From GCA-2746795 sp964643965 (lineage in GTDB: Bacteria; Chloroflexota; Anaerolineae; Promineifilales; Promineifilaceae), in the NCBI GenBank assembly GCA_964643965.1, contig CAZXVH010000028.1, positions 1 through 46,572 of the forward strand: a stretch of DNA of 46,572 nucleotides, given 5' to 3'. Below the pieces are notes generated by a model. The model worked only from the letters and a program-made list of their open reading frames with translations, had not been told where the DNA came from and searched no databases. Position 1 is the first letter of the stretch; every line of letters starts with the position of its first letter. Shown here piece by piece: positions 33,124 to 41,021 of the stretch. The translations under genes were made by a program, and so were the position numbers.

Positions 33124-33152
33124 AGTGTATCTTTCCCCCTACGGATTGTCAA
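33124..33152 (-). promoter_or_regulatory. Promoter of the iscX-nuoB-nuoCD-nuoI operon
   Basis: On the minus strand TTGACA (33152-33147), 17-base spacer, TACACT (33129-33124). The -10 is weaker than the -35. The next 88 bases to the iscX start contain a small ATTTT/AAAAT dyad. Confidence 0.65.
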
Positions 33153-33182
33153 AAATTGTCATGTAACTATTCGTTATTTTTC

Positions 33183-34352
33183 ATGATGCAAGTAAGCTTG
33201 ATTTCTCCCTATCATGGTGGCAGCCACCAGGCTTGGGCTGAAGGATACCAAAAGCACAGCCAACTGGAGGTATCGCTGCTCACCCTGCCAGCTCGTTTTT
33301 GGAAGTGGCGCATGCACGGTGGGGCGGTGACATTGGCGCGGCGTTGGTGGGAAAACGGCCGTTCCCCCCACATTTTCCTGGCCACCGATATGCTCGACCT
33401 CACCACCTTCCTGGCCCTGACCCGGCCGGCCACCGCCCACATCCCGGTGGTTTTGTATATGCATGAAAACCAGCTGACCTATCCCTTGCCCGCCGATAAA
33501 TCGCGAGGCGGCATGCGCCGCCAGCACGGTGAACGAGACTACCATTACGCCTTCATCAACCTGGTCTCCATGTTGGCTGCCGATGCGGTCGCTTTCAACT
33601 CCCATTACCATTTAAACAGTTGGTTGGCAGCGCTGCCTTCTTTTTTAAAGCATTTCCCGGAATATAAGGAGCTAAATGCCATCGCCCGCATCCAAAACAA
33701 AAGCGTGGTGCTGCCGGTGGGCGTGGAGTTTGCCCGTTTTGATCCGGCGCCCACCTCCGTCCCCCAAGAACCACCCCTCATTTTATGGAACCAGCGCTGG
33801 GAATATGACAAGAATTCGAAAGCGTTTTTTGCCGCCTTAACGGCCGTTGCCCAGGCCGGCCTCCCCTTTCGTTTAGCCTTGTGTGGCCAGCAATATGGCA
33901 AACAACCGGCCGTTTTCACCCAGGCGCTCGAGACCTTCGCCGACCAGATCATCCACTGCGGCCTGGCAGACGCCGCCGCCTACCGCCAACTCCTCTGGCA
34001 GGCCGACATCGTGATCTCCACCGCCCACCATGAATTTTTTGGCATCAGCATCCTGGAAGCGATCTACTGCCACACCTTCCCTTTGCTGCCCCAGCGGCTC
34101 AGTTACCCCGAACTGCTGCCGCCCGCTTATCATGACCACTGCCTCTACACCGATCAGGCAGATCTGGTGAAAAAGTTGACTACTTTGCTAAAACAACCAC
34201 ACTTTATGCGTGAAAAAGCAGCGGGATTGGCGACGGCCGTTTCCACCTATCATTGGTCAAACATGGCGCCCGCCTACGATGCACTCCTGAAAACAATCTA
34301 CCAAGACGCCCGCGAAAAACAGCAGCCCCTCGGAAAATGGGGCGCGATTTGA
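33183..34352 (+). CDS. tRNA-queuosine mannosyltransferase-like glycosyltransferase (DUF3524/GTDC1 type)
   Basis: 389 residues. The N-terminal domain has the pattern of the family now linked to glycosylation of queuosine in tRNA: SPYHGGSHQAWAEGYQKHS, LPARFWKWRMHGGA, ATDMLDLTTFLALTR, YMHENQLTYPLP and DYHYAFINLVSMLAADAVAFNSHYH. The C-terminal half is GT-B (LWNQRWEYDKNS; then DIVISTAHHEFFGISILEAIYCHTFPLLP, with the EFFGISILEA nucleotide-sugar site). ATG at 33183 or 33186, with no clear ribosome site. Transfer of a sugar to tRNA queuosine is inferred from the family; Q-biosynthesis genes are not seen here. Confidence 0.85.
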   Translation: MMQVSLISPYHGGSHQAWAEGYQKHSQLEVSLLTLPARFWKWRMHGGAVTLARRWWENGRSPHIFLATDMLDLTTFLALTRPATAHIPVVLYMHENQLTYPLPADKSRGGMRRQHGERDYHYAFINLVSMLAADAVAFNSHYHLNSWLAALPSFLKHFPEYKELNAIARIQNKSVVLPVGVEFARFDPAPTSVPQEPPLILWNQRWEYDKNSKAFFAALTAVAQAGLPFRLALCGQQYGKQPAVFTQALETFADQIIHCGLADAAAYRQLLWQADIVISTAHHEFFGISILEAIYCHTFPLLPQRLSYPELLPPAYHDHCLYTDQADLVKKLTTLLKQPHFMREKAAGLATAVSTYHWSNMAPAYDALLKTIYQDAREKQQPLGKWGAI

Positions 34353-34398
34353 CAATTCGCGTTACAGATTTCATTCAAGGCAGTGTCTACCAATACCA

Positions 34399-34428
34399 TT
34401 GCCATCTTTTTTCAGAACATGTTATAAT
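34399..34428 (+). promoter_or_regulatory. Promoter of glgP
   Basis: TTGCCA (34399-34404), 18-base spacer, TATAAT (34423-34428), about 110 bases before the ATG. The 188-base gap holds no gene. Confidence 0.7.
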
Positions 34429-34540
34429 TCAAATGAATTGGTTGAGGGGTCAACTAATTCAGTGGATCATAATCAATAGATTTTATTCGACCCCCCACAG
34501 AAAGTGCGAAACCTTCTAAAAAAAGAAAAAGGATCATTCG

Positions 34541-36679
34541 ATGAGTTTTCTTGATAATAAAATCCCTGAAAAAATCAATCGCCTGCCCGAACTGGCTTAC
34601 AACCTCTGGTGGAGTTGGACGCCAGAAGCGCGTAATCTGTTTAAACGGCTGGATTATCCGCTCTGGCGGCAAACTCAACACAATCCCGTTCTCATGCTGC
34701 AAGAGTTGCCGGCGGCGCAGCTGCAAGCCGCTGCCAACGATGGCGCCTTCATTCGGCGTTATGAAAAAGTAATGATGCTCTTTGACCAAAAGATTAAGAG
34801 CAATAACGCCTGGTTCCCCAACACTTTCCCTGAATTTAAAAACAAAGTGATCGCCTATTTCTCCTTTGAGTTTGGGCTGCACAGTTCCCTGCCTATTTAC
34901 TCAGGCGGCCTGGGCATCCTCTCTGGCGACCATGCCAAAGAAGCCAGCGACCTCGGCCTGCCCTTTGTCGGCGTGGGCTTCATGTATCCGCAGGGTTACT
35001 TCCGGCAGCGCATTCCCGCCCATGGCTGGCAAGAAGCTGTTTACCAGGAAATTGATATCAACCAGGCCCCTATTTCACCCGTTTACCTCTCTGATAATCA
35101 AGAATTGCATGTGAGCGTATTTTTAGGCGACCGCGAAGTTTACGCCCGTGTCTGGCATGTGCATGTGGGTCGCATATCGCTCTACCTTCTGGATACCGAT
35201 GTGGATGAAAACGATCCATGGGACAGAGAGCTTTCTGCCAGACTATACTCTGGCGACAGCGAAATGCGCATCCGCCAGGAAATTCTTTTAGGCATTGGCG
35301 GCGTTCGCGCCTTACGCGCCCTCGGTTTCAAACCAGACGTGTGGCACATGAATGAAGGCCATTCCGCCTTCTTGCTGCTGGAACTCATTCGGGAAAAAGT
35401 GCGGGAAGGCATGAGTTTTGAAGAGGCCAAAGCCTATATTGGCAAACAAGCTATTTTTACTACCCACACTTCAGTTCCGGCCGGCCACGACGCCTTTACC
35501 TTCCAGATCGTAGACCATTATTTCAACGGTTTTTGGAACGATTTGGGCCTCTCCCGCGAAGATTTCATGGCGTTGGGAGAACATGAGGAGAACTGGGGCC
35601 AGGCGTTTAACATGACTGTTTTAGCCCTGAGATTGGCCGGACAAGCCAATGCCGTCAGCCAGTTACATGGTGACGTTTCCCGCAAAATGTGGCAAGAAGT
35701 GTGGCCGGAAAAAGAGGTGGCGGAAGTGCCCATCGTCGCCATCACCAATGGCGTTCACCTGCCCACATGGATTAGCAGCGAAATAAGCACTGTTTATGAC
35801 AAATACCTGGGACCAGACTGGGTAACGCGGCAAGATGATCCCGCTTTGTGGCAGCGGCTGGCCGACATGCCAGACAATGAGTTATGGGACATCCACACGA
35901 TCATGAAACACAAGTTGATGGATTTCTTACGCGCCCGCGCCCGGCGGCGTTGGGTTGATGGCTTCAACGATCCCACGCAAGTGATGACCGGCGGCACCCT
36001 ATTAGATCCGGATGCGCTAACCATTGGCTTCGCCCGCCGCTTTGCCACGTACAAGCGGGCTGACCTGATTTTCCGTGATATGGAGCGCTTAAAGGCGATC
36101 TTGCTGGATGTTCACCGGCCGCTGCAAATTATTTTTGCCGGCAAAGCGCATCCGGCCGATGATCCGGGCAAGAGCCTGATTCAACACATCTACAATCTGG
36201 CCAAGAGTAATCAGTTGGGCGGCCGGGTGGCCTTTGTGGAAGATTATGATATGCACATGGCCCGTTACCTGACACAAGGCGTGGACATCTGGTTGAATAC
36301 GCCGCGCCGTCCGCGTGAAGCCAGCGGTACCAGTGGCATGAAAGCGGCCGTCAATGGCGTACCCAACCTGAGTGTGCTGGATGGGTGGTGGATTGAAGGC
36401 TATAACGGCGCAAACGGCTGGGCCATTGGCAAAAATACAGATTATGAAGACCAGACCTACCAGGATAATGAGGATGCTAATTCTATATACCAATTATTAG
36501 AAGAAGAGATTGTGCCCCATTATTACACGCGGGATCGAGACGGTGTGCCGCGGGGTTGGGTGGAAATTATGCGAGAATCCATTCGTTCAAATGGGCCGGC
36601 TTTTAGCATGACTCGCATGGTTAAGGAGTACACCACCCGTTTGTATATCCCGGCCATGAACGGCCACGTGACAGAGTAG
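34541..36679 (+). CDS. glgP: Alpha-glucan phosphorylase (short GT35 form)
   Basis: Releases glucose-1-phosphate from glycogen or maltodextrin. 712 residues, the short TIGR02094-type form that lacks part of the N-terminal regulatory region of classical phosphorylases. It starts INRLPELAYNLWWSWTPEARNLF and has SGGLGILSGDHAKEASDLG, HMNEGHSAFLLLE, FARRFATYKRADLI and PRRPREASGTSGMKAAVNG, where K601 binds pyridoxal phosphate. AAGGA precedes the ATG. It is followed by a clear terminator. Contains no exact palindrome copies in 2.1 kb. Confidence 0.96.
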   Translation: MSFLDNKIPEKINRLPELAYNLWWSWTPEARNLFKRLDYPLWRQTQHNPVLMLQELPAAQLQAAANDGAFIRRYEKVMMLFDQKIKSNNAWFPNTFPEFKNKVIAYFSFEFGLHSSLPIYSGGLGILSGDHAKEASDLGLPFVGVGFMYPQGYFRQRIPAHGWQEAVYQEIDINQAPISPVYLSDNQELHVSVFLGDREVYARVWHVHVGRISLYLLDTDVDENDPWDRELSARLYSGDSEMRIRQEILLGIGGVRALRALGFKPDVWHMNEGHSAFLLLELIREKVREGMSFEEAKAYIGKQAIFTTHTSVPAGHDAFTFQIVDHYFNGFWNDLGLSREDFMALGEHEENWGQAFNMTVLALRLAGQANAVSQLHGDVSRKMWQEVWPEKEVAEVPIVAITNGVHLPTWISSEISTVYDKYLGPDWVTRQDDPALWQRLADMPDNELWDIHTIMKHKLMDFLRARARRRWVDGFNDPTQVMTGGTLLDPDALTIGFARRFATYKRADLIFRDMERLKAILLDVHRPLQIIFAGKAHPADDPGKSLIQHIYNLAKSNQLGGRVAFVEDYDMHMARYLTQGVDIWLNTPRRPREASGTSGMKAAVNGVPNLSVLDGWWIEGYNGANGWAIGKNTDYEDQTYQDNEDANSIYQLLEEEIVPHYYTRDRDGVPRGWVEIMRESIRSNGPAFSMTRMVKEYTTRLYIPAMNGHVTE

Positions 36680-36753
36680 GGTAAACGGGTAGCGTACAAA
36701 AATCTGGCAGACTTTTGTATTCTTACTTCGGACCCACGCCTTGCACATTTTTA

Positions 36754-36791
36754 GGGGATGAGGTTGAATAGATAAATCTCATCCCCTTTTT
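36754..36791 (+). terminator. Intrinsic terminator after glgP
   Basis: GGGGATGAG (36754-36762), loop, CTCATCCCC (36778-36786), then TTTTT. A good 9-bp stem with a T-tract, about 75 bases after glgP. A second, weaker dyad TACAAAA/TTTTGTA lies before it (about 36698-36722). Confidence 0.92.
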
Positions 36792-36804
36792 GTTTTATCT
36801 ACTT

Positions 36805-37158
36805 ATGATTCGTTGGCTAAAAAGAGTTTTGACGGCCGTTTTTTTGATGGCCTGGGTGATTATCTTACTGTTTCCCTGCATGGCGTTTAACCTGGCTATG
36901 CAGGGTGAAATCCAGATCGGGGGAAACTCGGGAAATCATATCCGGTTGTTTTTGCTCTCTGAGAAGGAAACAGAAGGGATAGGGGTGGAATGGCAACGGC
37001 CGTTTTTCCCCAATCCCTCATGTAGTCAAACATCAGTTACCTACTTCTTATGGGTCGGTGAAGGCGAAAATGCTCAATTCTGCCAATGCGTAGACCCCCT
37101 CACCGGCAACCTGTCAGCCACAGTATCCCCCACCTGCCAAATAGAAGAAGGCCCATGA
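36805..37158 (+). CDS. Small membrane-anchored protein of unknown function
   Basis: 117 residues from ATG 36805. One membrane span or signal anchor (RWLKRVLTAVFLMAWVIILLF, about 3-24), then a predicted outer part with several Cys (PSCSQTS, QFCQCVD, PTCQIE) that could form disulfides. I recognise no family. A palindrome copy encodes QRPFFP (36995). It starts 14 bases after the terminator stem's T-tract, so it needs its own promoter, which I cannot point to. Confidence 0.5.
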   Translation: MIRWLKRVLTAVFLMAWVIILLFPCMAFNLAMQGEIQIGGNSGNHIRLFLLSEKETEGIGVEWQRPFFPNPSCSQTSVTYFLWVGEGENAQFCQCVDPLTGNLSATVSPTCQIEEGP

Positions 37159-37224
37159 GTATGAGATGTTCCGTTTCAGCCTGGGAATGTGATACAATCG
37201 TCTGCATGGTCGAGGTATAGATTT

Positions 37225-37746
37225 ATGTCACAAACATCCGCTTCATTACCTGAATATCAGACGCCATTCACGCCATCCGACGAGCAGAAAGAACGCGCCG
37301 AAGCTTTAAAACGCTTCAACCGGCTGTACGTGTTGACGCCCATTATCGCCGTGAGCGTGGTCACAGTTTTGATCATTGCCACCATGATCATCCTGGCCAT
37401 CGCGCCAAATTATTCAGAAAACACCGTCTTTATATCCGCCCTGGCAGACATGTCCATTATCATGTTCACCATCCCCATGATCATCCTCATGCTCTCCGGG
37501 CCGCTGCTGCTCATAGGGCTGATCAATCTCTCGCGCAAACGACGCAAACTGGGCAAACCGGCGTTTGATCAGGGTGGCGGCCTACAAGTTTTGCTTTGGA
37601 AACTGGACCTGCTGGTACAAAAGAGTCAAAGCAAAACAAATGAAGTCGCGCCTCAATTGGCAGATCAAGTCATTCGTTTTAATGAAGCCATCGCATATGT
37701 GGGCGCATTTTTCAACCAAATTATTAATGCCTTCAAACGGAGTTAG
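37225..37746 (+). CDS. Small two-span membrane protein
   Basis: 173 residues from ATG 37225. Two hydrophobic segments (YVLTPIIAVSVVTVLIIATMIIL about 40-65 and IMFTIPMIILMLSGPLLLIGLI about 80-102) with a basic loop after them (SRKRRKLGK) and a soluble helical C-terminus of about 60 residues. Function unknown. The next small gene starts 3 bases after its stop, so the two are cotranscribed and probably partners. Confidence 0.6.
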   Translation: MSQTSASLPEYQTPFTPSDEQKERAEALKRFNRLYVLTPIIAVSVVTVLIIATMIILAIAPNYSENTVFISALADMSIIMFTIPMIILMLSGPLLLIGLINLSRKRRKLGKPAFDQGGGLQVLLWKLDLLVQKSQSKTNEVAPQLADQVIRFNEAIAYVGAFFNQIINAFKRS

Positions 37747-37749
37747 CAC

Positions 37750-37986
37750 ATGTCACAATTAGTAGAAAATGAAAGTTCAAGATTCAATATAGGCTGGAAA
37801 GGTCAACTGCTCATCGGCGGCGCCATCATTGGGGCGTTGGTCGGTATGGGCACCTCTTTCTTGCTGGCTCGCAATGCCGAAGAAAATCGGGGTGGGCCGC
37901 CAGAATTTAAGACGATGGAAATTATTAAAATCGCTATCAGTTTATTTGGCCTGGTGCGGGGCATTGCTTCGCTGGCCGACGATTAG
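37750..37986 (+). CDS. Small one-span membrane protein
   Basis: 78 residues. One Gly-rich span (LLIGGAIIGALVGMGTSFLLA, about 20-41), then a soluble strand-helix segment (FKTMEIIKIAISLFGLVRGIA) that may be a second span. Function unknown. Similar small Gly-zipper proteins occur in Chloroflexota and other phyla. Coupled to the preceding gene. Confidence 0.55.
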   Translation: MSQLVENESSRFNIGWKGQLLIGGAIIGALVGMGTSFLLARNAEENRGGPPEFKTMEIIKIAISLFGLVRGIASLADD

Positions 37987-38209
37987 GCAAACCGCAGAAA
38001 AGTTTCGGACAACCGTAACGCTAACAGCTGCGGTTTTCTTGAAGGAATCGGCAAGGTTTCATCTGATTTAACTCTAAAAATTTTTTGCCGATTGCCTCAA
38101 CATCAGCTTTATTAAAAACCGACAGTTTCCAGATGCAATGATTCAGGCAAAACCATAAGCCCCTTGTCAAACGGCTTTTCTTTTGTCACCATTTTTTTGG
38201 GAAAATTTT

Positions 38210-38590
38210 ATGAAAACGATCATCCTGGTCGATGATGATGTTACCAACACCACTTTATTAAAAATGCTGCTGGAAATGGAAGGCTATCAGACATTTAGCT
38301 GTAAGTCTTTGGAAGAAGCCCGGAGCGCAGCAAGTAAAAAAGCGGATGCATTTATTGTGGATTGTCATTTAGCCAGGGGCGCCAATGGATTGACTTTATT
38401 ACGTGAGATCCGTGCGGGAGAAACGGCCGTTCCCCCCCACACCGTCGTCATCATGGCCTCAGGCGATCATCGCCTGAAAGCTGAATCCTTAGCAAGCGGC
38501 GCCAACCGTTTCATGCTCAAACCTTACTCCCCCAATACATTAGTAACGGAACTGTCCCATCTATTATCAGAGAGAGAACATAGTGGCTAA
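38210..38590 (+). CDS. Single-domain response regulator (receiver only)
   Basis: 126 residues. Phosphoacceptor D51 (FIVDCHL), acidic pocket D8/D9/D10, Ser84 in MASG in place of the usual Thr, and K104 in MLKPY. No output domain, so it acts by binding another protein. Its last 8 bases overlap the GTG start of the PHP/AlbA_2 gene, so the two are translationally coupled and likely work together. No histidine kinase is nearby. A palindrome copy encodes ETAVPP (38422). The start at 38210 removes nine residues with no family match. Confidence 0.9.
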   Translation: MKTIILVDDDVTNTTLLKMLLEMEGYQTFSCKSLEEARSAASKKADAFIVDCHLARGANGLTLLREIRAGETAVPPHTVVIMASGDHRLKAESLASGANRFMLKPYSPNTLVTELSHLLSEREHSG

Positions 38591-40358
38591 TCGCTCAAGC
38601 CGAAAACAACGAACAAATATTCCCACGCCCCAATGGCGGCGCATGGACCTCCATATCCATACCCCCGCCTCAAACGACTATCAACAACCAGAAATTTCAT
38701 ACCTCGACATCTTGCGCCGCGCCGAAATACGGGGCTTAGACATCATTGCCTTCACCGACCACAACACCGTCGCCGGTTTCCAGGCCATGAAAAAAGAGAT
38801 CGAACAATTGCTCTGGTTAGAAAGCCTGGATCGGATGCACCCAGAAGAACAAAGATTGCTGGAAGAATACCGCCGACTGCTGGGAAAAATCCTGGTACTG
38901 CCCGGTTTTGAATTTACCGCCACCTTTGGCTTTCATATTCTGGGTATCTTCCCCTCAGAAACCCCTATCAACTATTTAGAACATCTGCTACTTACCTTAA
39001 ACATACCGGCCGAAAAGCTAGGAGAAGGCAGTTCCACCGTAGGCGCTACCAGCGATGTCCTCACCGCCTACCGGGTTATCAACGAAGCTGGCGGCATCGT
39101 TATCGCCGCCCACGCCAACTCCAATCATGGCGTCATCATGCGCGGCCTGGATATTGGCGGGCAAACACGCATCGCCTACACCCAAGACCCCAACCTACAC
39201 GCCTTGGAAGTGACCGACCTGGATAAAAGAGGGCGTTATACCACCCGCCGCTTTTTCTCCGGCTCCAAGCCAGAATATCCCCGCCCCATGCGCTGCATCC
39301 AGGGTTCAGACGCCCACCGCCTGGTGCGTGAAAACGCCAACTCCAAATATTTAGGCGTAGGCGACCGCATCACCGAAATTTTGATGGATGACTTAAGCTT
39401 TGAATCGCTGGCAAAAGTGCTTAAAGGCTCTGACCTTTCTCTGACACGCGCCTATCGCGGACCCGCCAACCCCATTGATTTTGTGCAGTTGGCTCGAGAA
39501 GAAGGGGAATCTATTGTGCAGGCGTTCCATCCCAGCCTGGCCCAGCGCGGCGGGCACAAAGACCGGGTGCTGCGCGACATTTGCGCCATGGCCAATACCA
39601 ACGGCGGCACCATCTACATCGGCGTTTCAGACGTTCCCAAAGAGCCGCCGGTTGGGGTACGAGAACATAGAAGCGCCATTGAGCAATTGTACACGGCCGT
39701 TTCCAACCGCATCACTCCGGAAATCGCTATCCAGATCGATACCCTCATCTCCCAAGACAAGCAGGTAGTGCGCATCACCGTCCCGCCCGGCCACCAGATC
39801 CCATACGCCATCGACAACCATCAATTTTTTGTGCGCGATGAAGACGAAACAAACCTGGCTGTACGAGATGAAATTGTGCGCCTGGTTATCAACAACCTGC
39901 AACAGCAGGAACCCGCCCCCGCCGAACTGCTGCCCCTGCCCACCACCGAACCGCTGCCCGCGCCTAAACCAGCCAAAACCAACGGCGGCGCCGGCCGGGT
40001 ACACAATCCCACCATCGAACCGCCGCGAACCGGGGTGGAGATCGTCAACAGTGAAAAACGGAAAGGCGTCATGTACCACACCGTGCGCGATTTGCGCAAC
40101 GGCAACCTCATCCAAAACGTCACCAAATCCTCCGCCCGCAAATTATGGCATTACGCCATCACCCAGACAGAATCCGGTAAATTAAACCCGGATAAAATCA
40201 AGTGGCAGGGCAACATGGCCATCCTCGACCGACGGGACCAGGGCGACAATACCTGGTATGATCTGGCCTTGCGTGACAAAAACGAAATCCACTTCTATTT
40301 TGGCGTCACCGACAGCGGCCTCAATGATGATTGGTTGGCGCTAATCGGCGAAAACTAG
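38583..40358 (+). CDS. PHP metallophosphoesterase fused to an AlbA_2 (Schlafen-like) domain
   Basis: 591 residues from GTG 38583. PHP domain about 20-290 with metal ligands in D22LHIHTP, FTDHN (57-61), E110, H118, HAN (177) and GSDAH (241-245); all ligands seem present, with an insert about 70-105. The AlbA_2/Schlafen-core domain is about 300-440 (ICAMANTNGGTIYIGVSDVP, then VRITVPPG). Its usual E-x-K nuclease motif reads QAFHP, so it may bind nucleic acid without cutting. A Pro-rich linker (450-480) leads to an unassigned C-terminal domain of about 110 residues (VMYHTVRDLRNGNLIQNVT, then WQGNMAILDRRD). Possible roles: a nucleic-acid-directed phosphoesterase, in repair or defence. The coupled receiver gene suggests control by phosphorylation. 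Confidence 0.85.
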   Translation: MANRSSRKQRTNIPTPQWRRMDLHIHTPASNDYQQPEISYLDILRRAEIRGLDIIAFTDHNTVAGFQAMKKEIEQLLWLESLDRMHPEEQRLLEEYRRLLGKILVLPGFEFTATFGFHILGIFPSETPINYLEHLLLTLNIPAEKLGEGSSTVGATSDVLTAYRVINEAGGIVIAAHANSNHGVIMRGLDIGGQTRIAYTQDPNLHALEVTDLDKRGRYTTRRFFSGSKPEYPRPMRCIQGSDAHRLVRENANSKYLGVGDRITEILMDDLSFESLAKVLKGSDLSLTRAYRGPANPIDFVQLAREEGESIVQAFHPSLAQRGGHKDRVLRDICAMANTNGGTIYIGVSDVPKEPPVGVREHRSAIEQLYTAVSNRITPEIAIQIDTLISQDKQVVRITVPPGHQIPYAIDNHQFFVRDEDETNLAVRDEIVRLVINNLQQQEPAPAELLPLPTTEPLPAPKPAKTNGGAGRVHNPTIEPPRTGVEIVNSEKRKGVMYHTVRDLRNGNLIQNVTKSSARKLWHYAITQTESGKLNPDKIKWQGNMAILDRRDQGDNTWYDLALRDKNEIHFYFGVTDSGLNDDWLALIGEN

Positions 40359-40366
40359 ACAAACAG

Positions 40367-40440
40367 AGAATAGAAATTTGAGATTAGAGATTAGAAATTA
40401 ACGGCCGTAACAACCGTCTCTCTTTAATCTCTAATTTTAC
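40367..40440. repeat. Heptamer repeat with opposed arms between the PHP gene and mog
   Basis: Units AGAATAG, AAATTTG, AGATTAG, AGATTAG, AAATTAA (40367-40401) face CTCTTTA, ATCTCTA, ATTTT (about 40421-40438), the inverse complement. A palindrome variant AACGGCCGTA sits at the centre. It can form an imperfect hairpin and might act as a terminator. Confidence 0.7.
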
Positions 40441-40456
40441 ATCCCCCATCTCCCCT

Positions 40457-40975
40457 ATGAACATTGGCATTTTAACGGTAAGCGACCGGGGGGCGGCCGG
40501 CGTTTATGAAGACCGCAGCGGCCCCCTCATCGCAAAAATGCTGGCGGAACAGACTGATTGGGTCATCAGCCAGCAAGCCATCTTGCCCGACAACCGCCAG
40601 GCCATTGCCGACCGGCTCATGGCCTGGTGCGCCAATGATGTGCAGCTTATTTTAACCACCGGCGGCACCGGCTTTGCCCCCCGAGACATCACCCCGGAAG
40701 CGACGCGCCAGGTGATTGAACGGGAGGCGCCGGGCATCGCCGAAGGATTGCGGGCGGAGAGCTTCAAAATCACGCATCATGCCATGCTTTCGCGAGGTAT
40801 CGCCGGGATTCGGGGGCGCACTCTCATCATCAATTTGCCCGGCAGTCCCAAAGCCGTGCGAGAGAACATGGCGGCGCTGCTGCCTATTTTGCCTCATGCG
40901 TTGGCGCTGCTGAATGAAGAGCCGGGGAGTGAAGCAGGGCATGAGATGCAGGGGACAGGGAGCAGTAAACAGTGA
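40457..40975 (+). CDS. mog: Molybdopterin adenylyltransferase Mog/MoaB-type
   Basis: 172 residues. LTVSDRGAAGVYEDRSGPL, LTTGGTGFAPRDITPEAT and NLPGSPKAVRENM are the MoCF-fold signatures; it adenylates molybdopterin before MoeA adds molybdenum. The last ten residues (HEMQGTGSSKQ) are encoded by the heptamer repeat that continues downstream, so the natural C-terminus may have been replaced by repeat expansion. No clear ribosome site. MoeA is at 25.4-26.7 kb. Confidence 0.93.
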   Translation: MNIGILTVSDRGAAGVYEDRSGPLIAKMLAEQTDWVISQQAILPDNRQAIADRLMAWCANDVQLILTTGGTGFAPRDITPEATRQVIEREAPGIAEGLRAESFKITHHAMLSRGIAGIRGRTLIINLPGSPKAVRENMAALLPILPHALALLNEEPGSEAGHEMQGTGSSKQ

Positions 40976-41016
40976 ACAGTAAACAGTGGACAGGGGACAG
41001 GAGATAGGGGGCAGTG
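40947..41016. repeat. Heptamer tandem repeat (AACAGTG/GACAGGG) overlapping the mog stop
   Basis: About ten contiguous units of period 7: GACAGGG, AGCAGTA, AACAGTG, AACAGTA, AACAGTG, GACAGGG, GACAGGA, GATAGGG, GGCAGTG. They run across the mog stop codon (40973-40975) to the end of the facing gene at 41022. Confidence 0.8.
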
Positions 41017-41021
41017 AACGG

